Shown: piece by piece, positions 1 through 11,478 of the stretch
How the letters are laid out: each line of letters starts with the position of its first letter
Numbering within the stretch: the first letter of the stretch is position 1
Source: Phallusia fumigata
Taxonomy: Eukaryota > Chordata > Ascidiacea > Phlebobranchia > Ascidiidae
Direction of reading: 5' to 3'
Assembly (NCBI GenBank): GCA_008931825.1
Contig: QXVZ01033809.1
Span: 1-31,349 of the forward strand
Length of the DNA stretch: 31,349 nt
Made by a program: the position numbers and the translations under genes
Notes under the pieces: model-generated
Told to the model about the DNA's origin: nothing
Database searches by the model: none
What the model saw: only the letters and a program-made list of their open reading frames with translations

Positions 1-1846
1 TTTTTATTTTCCAAGCTGAAGTATTAAAAGAGTTTGAAAAGTATATCATTTTTATGTGTGCAAATTTTTCATTGCGAGCTTGCAGATGCACACTGACCGT
101 CACCAATCACATTTTGTCTTAATCATTATTAATTATTCACATCCTAATCATCTCACATTTAGCTCAGTCACTGCAGTGCAACAATTAACTGACACTGTAA
201 CAACATGCAAATTGTTTCACCGTTCTTGGTTATGTTGTTGCTGCGGCCCACAACAAAACGTAAAATGGTAAATGTGTGGGTATACAATTCATTGTACCTG
301 TCCAAGCCAAAATGGATTTTTATACCACACTCTATAATTACTTTTTTAAACAAAGTTTAATTTGTACAATAAAGATGATGACCCAAATAGTGGACAAATG
401 CCATTTGGTTTACTTGCACACTAAAAACAAAATATGTGTATGGTAAAACGTTGCCTTTGTCTAGTATTTGGATTAGTATCTTTTTTGTAAAAATAAAAAC
501 CAAATGTTACTTACAATTTTCATGTGTCAAACATACATCGACACTTTTCTTGTTAGTACTTTGTACAAACAATAAAAGACTTTCAGCAACAGTTCTTTAT
601 TTTTGCAACTCATTCAAAGTTACAGAGCTTAGTCAGCAAAAGTTTCTTTCAGCAAGGAAAATTTGCCATTACCTTGTCAGACTCAGAACTATAGCAGGAA
701 GGAAGGTGTGGGCACAAATTGAAATAAAAACACACAAGGTTGGCTAAGAACAGAAAACTCACAAACTTGCTTCAATAGCATTGTGTTGTTTTGCATTAAA
801 ATTGGTGTTTGGTTGATTCTTTTACTGCTGTAAATTTTTGTACACTGCTCATTGTTTTAACAGCAAAAGAATGGTTTGCCAATATGGTACTTTCACTATT
901 TGCTTTTTACCGAAGCCTTGCAACATGGTTACAGGGCCTTTCTTGTAGATAACAACCAGACCAAAGCAAAAACTTAAATATGCTGTTAAATAAGTTTCAA
1001 GTGCAGTTCGGAGCAATGACCATGGACAGCAAGCCATTTTAGATGCAAGGCAAAAGTAGTAAACAAGGATACATATGATACCATGATCAGGAACTGGGAA
1101 ACAGAAAGGCCATGTTGCATAATATAGTGCATGTATTTAGTTATCACATAAATTCCTGCACGAAAATAGTGGTAATATTAATTATACATTGCATCAACAA
1201 AAATAGTATCAATTTGCCAACAGAATAGTTATTGNAACCAGACCAGAGCAAAAACTTAAATATGCTGTTAAATAAGTTTCAAGTGCAGTTCGAAGCGATG
1301 ACCATGGACAGCAAGCCATTCTAGATGCAAGGCAAAAGTTGTAAACAAGGATACATATGATACCATGATCAGGAACTGGGATAACATAATGGCCATGTTG
1401 CATAATATAGTGCATGTATTTAGTTATCACATAAATTCCTGCACGAAAATAGAGTGGTAATATTAATTATACATTGCATCAACAAAAACAGTCAATTTGC
1501 CAACAGAATAGTTATTGGAATTAAAATAGTCAAATTAAAACAACATCTTCATTTCATGTTAGGCAGTAACTAGGCAATGGTACCATCTATCAGACAAAAT
1601 ACAACACAATCACCAAGTTTGCAAGTTAAAAAAGGGTTTTTCAAACCTTTGATTCTGGGCTAAACTAGAGCAAACTGGTGTATTTAGAATCGCCGGAAAA
1701 TCCGTGGTACTTTAAACTGCAGCAGTAGCAACTCAAAGTACAGGCTGCTGGGAAACAGATTATGAAGTGCTTACACTCGTGATATATAGTGGGCTATGTA
1801 TGTACATAAAACACTGCATTGTATGGACCAATAAAGAAACACAAAC
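1..1846. other. 3' flank of the Abraxas-family gene, no gene seen
   Basis: This AT-rich stretch lies downstream of the minus-strand Abraxas-family gene. I find no exon with homology or convincing splice sites; the open frames here are short and of low-complexity composition. It contains the duplicated contig end at 954-1517. A minus-strand AATAAA (plus TTTATT at 596-601) exists but is 1.25 kb from the stop codon, so assigning it as the poly(A) signal would be a guess. Confidence 0.6.
954..1517. repeat. Direct duplication around the N at 1235 (probable unmerged contig overlap)
   Basis: Copy A is 954-1234 and copy B is 1236-1517, about 280 bp each with a few substitutions and small indels. Copy A ends at the N with the same bases (gccaacagaatagttattg) that end copy B. 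The N therefore separates two contig ends that carry the same locus. Confidence 0.9.
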
Positions 1847-2280
1847 CTAATCAGTAGGCTTTAACCTTCCAGCTCTTGTTCGCTCGCCCCAAGGTCGTTC
1901 ATCATTATATTGTTTCAGTAACTCTTGACCACTGGGCTTTGGCTTGGATGAGCTAGGTATTGGGTCGGATGTAGTGGGTTCAGACCTTGCTGTTTCTTTT
2001 TTGTTCAGGTCGGCCTTTGCTATGTCCACAAGACTCACAAAAGGGTCATTATTTTGGGGTACTGCATTTGTTCTAACCGGAGTTTCAACATATTTCTGTG
2101 TATTTAGAGTGGTGTGCTGTGTAGCCATAGAGGTGGAACTAGTGTTTGTAAAGTCTTGAAGCAATTCTGATGCCTTCTCACAACCATAAGATCCTTCTGT
2201 GTCGCTTGAGTCAGTTTCATCATCAACAAAGGGGTCTCGATTTTCTTCGATTTGGGCAGGTTTCTTGGTGTTTTTAAGAG
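1847..2280 (-). CDS. ABRAXAS2: Abraxas-family exon 6 (disordered tail, stop)
   Basis: Acceptor cccattcacag; 434 nt ending in TAG (plus 1847-1849). The tail holds an acidic-Ser block (DDETDSSDTEGS), two DPF tripeptides, and a terminal segment ELLKQYNDERPWGERTRAG followed by RLKPTD. There is no SPxF motif at the end. Confidence 0.87.
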
Positions 2281-4732
2281 CTGTGAATGGGTGTAAAATT
2301 TAATTAACCTTGTCATATCTGGACTATGTTACTAGAGTTCTTCATTATGCCAGTAAGAATTAAAAAGAACATGAGGCAAAAAGTAGTTTCTGCCAAAAAC
2401 ATACCATTGCTCTGAAGTTGCTCTATCCGCTGCTTTAATCTCAGATTTTCTGTGTAAGCGTTTTCCAGGACAGCTTCAGTTTGACTCAATCTTCCAACAG
2501 ATTCATCCAATGATTTAACAATGTCATTACTCATCTTTCTGTAAAACAACAAACAAAAATAGAAAAATACCCCATTGGCACAGAGGAAGTTTACATAGTG
2601 TTCAATGGTCACACAGATAGTTTGCACTAATCGTAAGACTTGCTTATAAACTTAATTACAGTTTTAACATCCCTACCCCCCAAAAGTGGGTTATAAGTCA
2701 AATGGGATAAATGAAATATATCTATTTAAATAGATTTAAATACCATAACAGATTTATACCTGGTTGCATCAACCACATGCAACATGTTTGATCTGCTGTT
2801 CATTGATGCCGAACAAGATGATTCCAGTGATGTAAGAGCTGCAGTCACCTGGGGTAACCTTTCCCTCTGATGTATGCTTGGGTAAGGTTTATATGCACCA
2901 CAAGTGGTTGCCTTCAAGTTGACAATTTCGACAGGAGCAGGAACAAATTGCCTGTAATAGAATATATGTTTGATGAAAATTTGATTTTTTCACCTCTAAA
3001 GGTGCAACTACAACCACATAGTTTCTACAAAAAAAACTGTATTGTATTTTTTCATCATATTTAGTCACAAAAAATGTGGGCTTGGCAACTGAAGGCCAGA
3101 AATTTACAACTATATGTGTATGCCCACTGTTTAGCATAACTGCTGTTGCAAGGTTGTGGGGTTATAAATGTAAGACTAGTTTTTTCTTAGCGAGAAGGCA
3201 GTACTGTATTGCTGTAAGCTGGTGGAAGCCTTGTAAAAATTAAAACCCAGTGTTTCTCAACCGTTTTTCTTACATGGCCCAGATAACATTTAAAAAAAAC
3301 ATATCATGGCCCTTCTAATTGGCATGTCAAACTTTCCTTATTTAACACAAACGAACACAAACATGCATTGTTTCAAACTAAAGCGTAGTGAATTATTCCA
3401 ATATGCTGTTCAGTAGGAAACTTGGTGTTGCACGCAATCAACAAGTTTCGAAACTCTTGCAGAAGATAAGTGGGGTTCTACTGTTTATCTCCAAGGCCAA
3501 TTTGCAAGCTGCTCTATGGCCGACTGTCTGAGAAACACTGGTTTAACCCACTGAGGTAAAAACAGTCATGCAAAAAACATAAAAATCAAACCTTAGTTCA
3601 CTTACCCATTGTTCAGAACAAAAGCAACACATCTCCATGAATAGGTCGATTGCATTTCTACCCAACTTTCCTGAATTAGAATTGTCACAACTTGTTCTCC
3701 AACACTAACAGATTTTACGAGCTTGCGATGATCAGACTAACAAACAAAAATACAGGATATCAAAACAGTTTTTGATGAATTAAGAAATAACATGTAATTA
3801 CAGTTTATCACAAAAATACTTTTATCAAGACTAAACAAAGAGCAAATATGCATGTAAAAATAGATGTAAACTGAACTCGACAGGTGTAGTTCGAATATTT
3901 TTGCAAAAACTTACCTTTTCTCGGACTGTAAGACTCAGAAGGGGTCTCCGACAAAACTTAAATCGACCAAGAACTTTTGGCTTGCCATGGTCCCGTTGTT
4001 TAATGTCATCCATCAACAATTCATTTGGTATCACTTTTAGGCAATGTATTGCTATAAAAAAGGGCATGCAGAAATTTTATACTTTCATTAGAGCTTTGAC
4101 ATTGTACTTGCTACATATTTTAACCAATTTAGCATTAATAAATGGCTGATGTCTCAGTATTTGTTTGCCACAGATGGTGATAAAGTAAAAAAGCTTACAA
4201 TGGGCCTTGGAAAAACCAAAGTTCTTAGAGCAAACAGCGTCAAAACTGACTGAGCAAACAAAAAGGTGCCCACTTTCAACTCATGTTTTAAAACGGTTTG
4301 CGTCAGTCGCTTGTATATTCGTTGGAAAGTGTTGTGTGCAAATTTGGCTGCTTGGCTGTGTTTGGTTCGCGAAAATTTTGGTTGAAATTGGCACTATTTT
4401 CTTTGCTGTTTTTCTTTCCTTTGAACTTTGGTCTTGGGAAAGACCAATAAAGTATGCAGTATTGCAGTTTACAACTCTTTAGGTATCTTTCACATAATTG
4501 GCAACAAAGGGACAAACAGTAAAAGTTATTGTACATTGCAGAATACACTAAAATCTAAAATAGAATGCTTACAAATAATATCTTCTGTTGTTGAGGACAC
4601 GTTTGAATCTGTTATTTGCCGCATAGTTTCCTCGGCCATTTCACCGCACAGAAAGCCTTCTGCTTGGCCATTGGACTTACTTGCTTCATACACAAGCATG
4701 GCCATGCAAGGGGACGAAATCTTCACCTTCAT
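1847..4732 (-). CDS. ABRAXAS2: Abraxas-family (FAM175) MPN-minus scaffold, BRISC-type; six exons, complete
   Basis: Spliced CDS on the minus strand: 4732-4573, 4051-3915, 3736-3606, 2951-2760, 2538-2405, 2280-1847. The total is 1188 nt, or 395 aa plus stop, and all phases close. Residues about 1-150 form the catalytically inactive MPN domain. Its signature GQAEGFLCGE aligns with the EGFLLGE motif of ABRAXAS1/2, ITDSNVSST with their (I/S)TDSQ stretch, and LGRFKFCRRP...TVREK with their GWYxFRR...REx stretch. Residues about 209-250 form a predicted coiled coil (SLDESVGRLSQTEAV... to RIEQLQ), the region that pairs with BRCC36 in the family. The rest is a disordered Ser/Thr/Pro-rich tail. Family role: scaffold for the K63-specific deubiquitinase BRCC36 in the cytoplasmic BRISC complex (ABRAXAS2) or the nuclear BRCA1-A complex (ABRAXAS1). 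The tail ends in RLKPTD and lacks the C-terminal SPxF BRCT-binding motif of ABRAXAS1, so I call it ABRAXAS2-type or the pre-duplication ancestor. The length is close to the vertebrate proteins (about 410 aa). Confidence 0.87.
2405..2538 (-). CDS. ABRAXAS2: Abraxas-family exon 5 (coiled coil)
   Basis: Acceptor gttgttttacag, donor GTATGT; 134 nt. It encodes a heptad-rich segment (VGRLSQTEAVLENAYTEN followed by LRLKQRIEQLQ). The position matches the BRCC36-pairing coiled coil of Abraxas proteins. Confidence 0.87.
2760..2951 (-). CDS. ABRAXAS2: Abraxas-family exon 4
   Basis: Acceptor tattacag, donor GTATAA (weaker than its neighbours); 192 nt. It encodes FVPAPVEIVNL, similar to the family segment R(I/V)PL..ANLG, then a less conserved linker before the coiled coil. 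Confidence 0.82.
3248..3540. mobile_element. hAT-like MITE in Abraxas-family intron 3
   Basis: The ends are cagtgtttctcaac (3248) and ctgagaaacactg (ends 3540), inverted copies of a hAT-type terminus (CAGTGgTTCTCAAC). The flanking octamers ttaaaacc and gtttaacc agree at 5 of 8 positions, so a hAT 8-bp target duplication is possible but eroded. The element is 293 bp, has no coding capacity, and lies between exons 4 and 3 of the minus-strand gene. Confidence 0.65.
3606..3736 (-). CDS. ABRAXAS2: Abraxas-family exon 3
   Basis: Acceptor ttttgtttgttag, donor GTAAGT; 131 nt. It begins SDHRKLVKS and includes STYSWRCVAFVLNNG, aligning with the end of the family MPN domain (STHxLEYxLF...). Confidence 0.85.
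3915..4051 (-). CDS. ABRAXAS2: Abraxas-family exon 2
   Basis: Acceptor tttttatag, donor GTAAGT; 137 nt. It encodes the second part of the MPN domain including LGRFKFCRRP and TVREK, which align with the family's GWYKFRR and FRER blocks. Confidence 0.88.
4573..4732 (-). CDS. ABRAXAS2: Abraxas-family exon 1 (start codon)
   Basis: The start is ATG at 4732-4730. The exon encodes MKVKISSPCMAML then the conserved EGFLCGE segment, and ends in phase 1 at the donor GTAAGC (minus strand). The N-terminal alignment starts at this Met, which supports the start choice. Confidence 0.85.
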
Positions 4733-5768
4733 TTTGGAGCTTTTATTGAATAAGCTACTGACACAAACTTCCTAATAAAGGTATCAAAATCAAAAATTTA
4801 CCACAATTTCGTTTTCGGTGATGCCGCAATAACTACTTTTACGGAATCATCCGTGGTACATTAAATACGTAATAGAGAAAAAAATATTTTTTCATTTCCG
4901 ACAATACAATACAATACTGCTTGCTAAGTTTGGTACTTTTTGTAAACAATAATTTTTTCATTTAGCCTTTGAAGCATATTTTTTCTAGGTAACAAGCACA
5001 GTTTGAATTTCGACAACTAATTATTTTAACGAAACAGAAAGTATTTATTATCAATATTAGAGTAATGTTTTAATTAAACCATTACTATCTTGTAAAATTA
5101 AAATTTGAATTAAAACTACAAAGAAATTCCCTAAAAACTAAAAAATTGTCCGTAAGTTGTCGCCAAGCAACATCATGAGTCAAATTTCACGGTTGGGTAC
5201 ACACTCGTTTCCAAGGGCCGCTTCAGTTGATACCGTTTGCGTCAAAATATTTATTCACTGGGCTTACCATGTCAGTTGCGGTGCGTTGTAACGCTAGGAT
5301 AGATATGTAAGGTATTGTGCGAAGTGCGCAATGTAGGAAAGCTAAACAATTGTAAGACTGTAGCCTTTGATTTTGTTACATTTGTTCAAACTTTTACGCA
5401 TAAAGTGTTTACAGCAGGGTAGAAATGTTTAGTAAATGAGTGTCGTGTACTAGACCTTGAAGCACCATAACTGATTTAGTTTTTTAAGTTAAGCACTGGT
5501 CAACACAGTTTAAACTTTGGTAACCAACAAATAAACTGTCAGCGCCTGCGATACCATAAAATGTTGTCAAACAAAACGACCAACAAACAGTCCAGTTCAT
5601 AGCGGGGGTTGTTTTATGGCCTTGGAACAATAAGGCAAATTTAATTAAAGGCTTGTGCACAAAAAGGGGCATTTAGATTGTTAACAGTCGTGTTGGTGTT
5701 GCCATAACATATTTTTTAAGATTACATTTAAAGAAAAAAGCTCAGTAAGTTGCTTTCAGCTGATACAT

Positions 5769-5800
5769 ATGCTCAGGCGTTCATCTGGACGCCTGAGCAT
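5769..5800. other. Perfect 12-bp inverted repeat with 8-nt loop
   Basis: atgctcaggcgt (5769-5780) is followed by the loop tcatctgg and then its exact reverse complement acgcctgagcat (5789-5800). The stem is GC-rich in its centre. It is shorter than a typical pre-miRNA arm and does not resemble the histone 3' stem-loop. Function unknown. Confidence 0.9.
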
Positions 5801-6359
5801 GAATAAAACATCAGTGGAGAAAAGATTGTTTTCAAAAGTTTACGCTAATTCTAACAAAGTTACGCGGAGTTTTTACTGTGCAATTTAAACACGTTTAGTT
5901 TGCAAGGGGCAGTTAGACACAAAAACACTGCTTTTTTGCCAGGATATTTATCAAGAGTAAATGTGGACCCCGCCTGCTGTCGTTATCACAGACAAGCCTA
6001 CTTGATCTGATCAGCAAACCACTTATGTCAATGACTGGAAGGTGCGTACGCAAGCATATGAACACAGACAGCGTAGTTTAACTAAACCTAGTCGCAAGTC
6101 TTTAGGGTTAGCAGTAGGGTCAATATTAGGCGGAGCAGATCACTTGAAAGTGGTGTGAGTGATTCTGTCGTGTATATTTGCTTACAGATAAACATGTACA
6201 ACGGGACAAGGCGACGCGCATTCCGACTACATTATTTAAAGTGTCTATTACGGAGACAACGTCATTATGAGTTGTGTGTTTCAGCAGTTCCATCTAAACA
6301 CTTTGGAACTACATTACTCTCATAAATTGGTTGAACGTTGACGATGCGGAATGAACGCT

Positions 6360-6377
6360 GGGGGGGGGGGGGGGGGG
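6360..6377 (+). repeat. Poly-G run, 18 G
   Basis: Eighteen consecutive G residues. Such runs are polymorphic and prone to sequencing error. Confidence 0.95.
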
Positions 6378-7320
6378 ATTTTTTAACCGACGTTAATCCA
6401 GCGTTATGCATCTGCCGATTTGACGATTATCTGCGGTATGTCGTAAAATGGATACGTCGGGTTGTGGGGAACGGGAACATGTGGCACACGCAGCCTAATC
6501 TCTGTCTCGCTGGGTTTTGGTGCTTGTGTTCGCTTTTATCAACACCGAGGAGTATTACGTGGAAATTATAGTGAGAGTTTTAATGAGGATTCATGAGGAT
6601 TCAAGCAAGCTTTGCCGTTGTCATTTCGCACTGATGGTAACAACACTGGTTGTTGAAACGTTACAGTAAAATGTTTTCGTTTGATCACGTAAATCGAATG
6701 TTTTTGTAAGTTGGGCGACAACAGTAAAGGAGGTTGTTTCGCTGTATGACAAAACCATGGAAAATGTTTTGTAAATTGGTATTTGTCGTTTTAATTATGA
6801 TTGGTTAACTCGGTTAATTGGGAAAAAAGTGTGTGTTGTGTGTAGAGGTCGGTAACTGACTTGTGTAGCAGCAAGAGTATTTGTGATTCGACTTTCGGCA
6901 AGCAATAACATCAAGCCACAGTAGCAAGTCAGTGAAGCGCTACAGATATGCTGCTGTTGTGGGTTCTTATCCAGTCGCAAACTAGATTTTTTGGCCCACA
7001 CCTATCTGCACTGGCGCTTGGAAACCAGATTCATGACGTACAGTTTAATTGTTACGTGACGAACAAAATAAGCATCATTCAATAAAATTTAGGACTACTG
7101 GGAATTGGTTACAGCAGCTAAGATATTACTTGGTGGATTAAGAATTGTTGTCTTTAATCGATTTTTGTGCGACTTGGTGCTATATGTGATAAAGCGGTTA
7201 CACTGTCCATCTGCGTATGTTCGGAGGGCGTTTTAGATTGTAAAAATAAAAGCGAGAAATCGATTGAAGTAATAGAATGATGTGTTTTATAAATAACATT
7301 GGCAAGCGTCACCTTTCGCA

Positions 7321-9627
7321 AAATCAACAGGCAAATATATGTGGTGCGCATCAACAGCGGCATATGTTTAAAGGGCAGCACCTTGAATGTTAGGAACGTA
7401 AAACAGAAAACAAACCTGCTTTATTATGTTACCTGACAAATTAGATGCCATTTGTAACAAATTTTAGCTGAAATGTTATTGATTTGTAACTCGATCCTGA
7501 CTTTTGAAATTAAAATACATAAAGTGCTTGGGTTAACCCATGTACAAAGAGCGCTCACAACAAGGGCCGTTCAATTATTTATCGGATTCTATTCATGGGG
7601 TCACTTGAAGCACTCAGCAATTGCTTGTGGTTCCGCCTCATTGTGGTCAACAAAATTTCGATAATTAGCAGAGCTTGTCCAACACCACCTGTCATTTTGA
7701 CACATCTTCCTACACTTCATGTTTTTAGTTAGTGAAGACAATTGTTGTTTGCAAGTGTTCGATTTTATTAAGGTGCAGGTGCGGATGGTATTTTTCCAAC
7801 TTTTTGTACATTAAATTATCCCGAAGCACATTTGCAAGTTATATGTGTGAACACACAATGACAATTAAAACCAGTTATACAAAACACAGTTTTTAAAAGG
7901 TGAACAGGAATTGAGCACACAGTTCAACGGTAAACTTAATATGAGTGATTTTCGTATGAGGGCTCGGGACTCGCATTCGGATATCTTGAATAGAATTAAA
8001 CAACAGTTATAAGTCACAAACAAATGGCGTGCACACAGAGGGAGTATTCCGTTAAATACTGCTGGTAAACCGGATATTAATACAAGACCATATTTCACTA
8101 AAAGCAGAAAATCCAAGTTTTTGTCAGTAAACTATGAGCAGGCTAACGACACCGCGAGTTTGGTTTCATGCCACGCCATTACGCCTACTTTTCACAGCAA
8201 ACGAAGCGTGTAGCACTGATCCACCTCAGCAAGTCCTACTGGACAAATGAGTCTGTATCACTGCGCAAGCTTTCGAGCCAAACAGCGTTTAAACTTGTCT
8301 GGCTTTTACAAAATCGAGGCTCGGCAAAGGAAGTTTTTTTTGTGAATGCCTCTGGGCTTAGTAGAGCATAACTTAGCGTCTCTCCAGGCAGTCTGCGCAC
8401 ATTTAATTTACTATCTGTGCTGTTGCTTGTGTAGCGAGTTTTAGGAAGGACAAGATGGTNAAATCAACAGGCAAATATATGTGGTGCGCAAAATACAAAC
8501 AATCAACTATTTTAGTTATGAACAGCGGCATATGTTCAAAGGGCAGCACCCTGAATGTTTGGAACGTAAAACGGAAAACAAACCTGCTCCATTATGTTAC
8601 CTGGCAAATTAGATGCCATTCGTAACAAATTATAGCTGAAATGTTATTGATTTGTAACCCGATCTTGACTTTTGAAATTAAATTGCATAAAGTGCTTGGG
8701 TTAACCCATGTACAAAGAGCGCTCACAACAAGGGCCGTTCAATTATTTATCGGATTCTATTCATGGAGTCACTTGAAGCACTCAGCAATTGCTTGTGGTT
8801 CCGCCTCATCGTGGTCAACAAAATTTCGATAATTAGCAGAGCTTGTCCAACACCACCTGTCATTTTGACACATCTTCCTACACTTCATGTTTTTAGTTAG
8901 TGAAGACAATTGTTGTTTGCAAGTGTTCGATTTTATTAAGGTGCAGGTGCGGATGGTATTTTTCCAACTTTTTGTACATTAAATTATCCCGAAGCACATT
9001 TGCAAGTTATATGTGTGAAAACACAATGACAATTGAAACCAGTTACACAAAACACAGTTTTTAAAAGGTGAACAGGAATTGAGCACACAGTTCAACGGTA
9101 AACTTAATATGAGTGATTTTCGTATGAGGGCTCGGGACTCACATTCGGATATCTTGAATAGAATTAAACAACAGTTATAAGTCACAAACAAATGGCGTGC
9201 ACACAGAGGGAGTATTCCGTTAAATACTGCTGGTAAACCGGATATTAATACAAGACCATATTTCACTAAAAGCAGAAAATCCAAGTTTTTGTCAGTAAAC
9301 TATGAGCAGGCTAACGACACCGCGAGTTTGGTTTCATGCCACGCCATTACGCCTACTTTTCACAGCAAACGAAGCGTGTAGCACTGATCCACCTCAGCAA
9401 GTCCTACTGGACAAATGAGTCTGTATCACTGCGCAAGCTTTCGAGCCAAACAGCGTTTAAACTTGTCTGGCTTTTACAAAATCGAGGCTAGGCAAAGGAA
9501 GTTTTTTTTGTGAATGCCTCTGGGCTTAGTAGAGCATAACTTAGCGTCTCTCCAGGCAGTCTGCGCACATTTAATTTACTATCTGTGCTGTTGCTTGTGT
9601 AGCGAGTTTTAGGATGGACAAGATGGT
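7321..9627. repeat. Direct duplication around the N at 8460 (probable unmerged overlap)
   Basis: Copy A is 7321-8459 and copy B is 8461-9627. The N lies just after ggacaagatggt; the same bases end copy B, after which unique sequence continues. The copies differ by scattered SNPs and by a 28-bp net insertion in copy B near 8490-8521. I recognise no gene inside; small frames seen in both copies are duplicates of the same non-coding sequence. Confidence 0.92.
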
Positions 9628-10629
9628 AAAACATTAGGTGCAAGATGTGCGGAATTGTGTTATAAGAAAAATGTGGAGTTATCTCGTAAGTGAAATTTAT
9701 ATTTGTGACCAAGGCTGCTTTTAGTTGTTTGTTTTGCAACATACATTCAATTGGACTGTAGTGTTTTTGTACAATATTAGCGATGACCTAGTGTCATCCT
9801 AAGCTGGAAAGGTTTTAATTACAGAGGAACCCGCTGCACTACAATTATGGCAAACATTTACACAGGGGATTGTGCGATGTATGCTGTTGATAAATCAAGA
9901 TAGCATGGCACGAATTTCTAGATGCGTTTGTGTGAGAAACTTTAATGGGTCGGTATTTATNTAAACTATGAGCAGGCTAACGACACCGCGAAATTGGTTT
10001 CATGCCACGCCATTACGCCCACTTTTCACAGCAAACGAAGCGTGTAGCACTGATGCACCTCAGCAAGTCCTACTGGACAAATGAGTCTGTATCACTGCAC
10101 AAGCTTTCGAGCCAAACAGCGTTCAAACTTGTCTGGCTTTTACAAAATCGAGGCTCGGCAAAGGAAGGTTTTTTTGTGAATGCCTCTGGGCTTAGTAGAG
10201 CATAACTTAGCGTCTCTCCAGGCAGTCTGCGCACATTTATTTTACTATCTGTGCTGTTGCTTGTGTAGCGAGTTTTAGGAAGGACAAGATGGTAAAACAT
10301 TAGGTGCAAGATGTGCGGAATTGTGTCATAAGAAAAATGCGGAGTTATCTCGTAAGTGAATTTTATATTTGTGTCCAAGACTGCTTTTATTAGTTGTTTG
10401 TTTTGCAACATACATTCAATTGGACTGTAGTGTTTTTGTACAATATTAACGATGACCTAGTGTGATCCAAAGCTAGAAAGGTTTTAATTACAGAGGAACC
10501 CGCTGCACTACAATTATGGCAAACATTTACACAGGGGATTGTGCGATGTATGCTGTTGATAAATCAAGATAGCATGGCACGAATTTCTAGAAGCGTTTGT
10601 CTGAGAAATTTTAATGGGTCGGTATTTAT
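9296..10629. repeat. Direct duplication around the N at 9961 (probable unmerged overlap)
   Basis: Copy A is 9296-9960 and copy B is 9962-10629, about 666 bp each, with few substitutions. Copy A overlaps the tail of the previous duplication, so part of this locus appears three times (from about 8115, 9296 and 9962). Both copies end ggtcggtatttat. Confidence 0.92.
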
Positions 10630-11478
10630 CTCTTGCAGTCAATTCGTCATAATACTACTCTACAAGGCTTATTACAAACCCAAACATATGGGTATACACA
10701 TATGCAGGTTGGACACATATTAGCCTTGTACTGTTTATGATTGGAAATATAGTTTTTTTTCGTATTGATTGTTGCACCTGCACACGTTGAATTGAAATTG
10801 CATTAGCACCTGTCCTATAACCCATTTCGGTAGTTTACGGACACACCAGGTGCAGTGTGTGGATATTAATTTTTCAAGCTGCCACCGACACCATAGAGAT
10901 ATTCGCGCGTTTTCCTCAATAAATAAACAATGAGATTACGTCATTCTGTGCTAGGTAGATCATCTGTCGGGCACGACAAACATTTCGAAGGCGCCCGCGG
11001 ACGAGATCGAACAATGGAAAAATCGCGCGAAAAATGTTGCGTCACGGCCAGACAGCATAAGTGTCGGGTTTCATTGCGCGAGGGAATGGCCGCGTAAAAT
11101 TAAAGTTTTGCAGTTTGTGTGTTGTTGCTGTCGTTGAGGCGATTATAACTTAAGTCGGTTTTAGACAAGAACGTAGTCAGGTTCTAGTGATCGAGTAGTT
11201 TACCGTTGAGTTGCTTTGATGCATGAATATAGAGATTTCAAAAGAACAAATTTCCATATTTAAGTGTTCGGCAGAATGACCAAAATAATGTTTCAAAGTA
11301 TTATCATTCTTTGTGACAAAATTTGCGGCTAAAAGTCACCGTTGTTGTTATGTTTATTGCTCAGGTTGGGTTTGTTTTTAACGCTACCTAAGAGCATGTT
11401 TGACTTTGCTACTTTGTAAATAAATAATTTCAAGGAGTTATTCGAAATAAAAGTTGGAATAAATCTAAAGACGTGAAG
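10630..11478 (+). promoter_or_regulatory. 5' flank / probable promoter region and 5' UTR of the TEAD-loop gene
   Basis: Between 10895 and 11100 the base composition rises, with CpG-rich words (gcgcgttttc, gcgcccgcggacgag, atcgcgcgaaaa, ggccgcg), unlike the AT-rich DNA to the left. This is the likely promoter of the plus-strand gene starting at 11479. An in-frame stop at 11425-11427 precedes the start codon. I cannot place a transcription start or exclude an upstream non-coding exon. Confidence 0.4.

Larger units (their letters stand above)
4733..7320. other. Intergenic DNA upstream of the Abraxas-family gene
   Basis: I see no exon with recognisable homology. The part nearest 4733 must contain the minus-strand promoter, but I identify no specific element. 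The hairpin at 5769-5800 and the poly-G run at 6360-6377 are the only notable structures. Confidence 0.55.

Noticed and set aside
7473..8832. Near-identical 63-aa frames at 7473-7664 and 8641-8832 as a gene family
   Set aside because: They are the same non-coding sequence seen twice because of the contig-end duplication around the N at 8460.
7321..10629. Three-unit tandem repeat or satellite
   Set aside because: Each boundary coincides with an N and continuity resumes after each copy, which fits overlapping contigs better than a tandem array.
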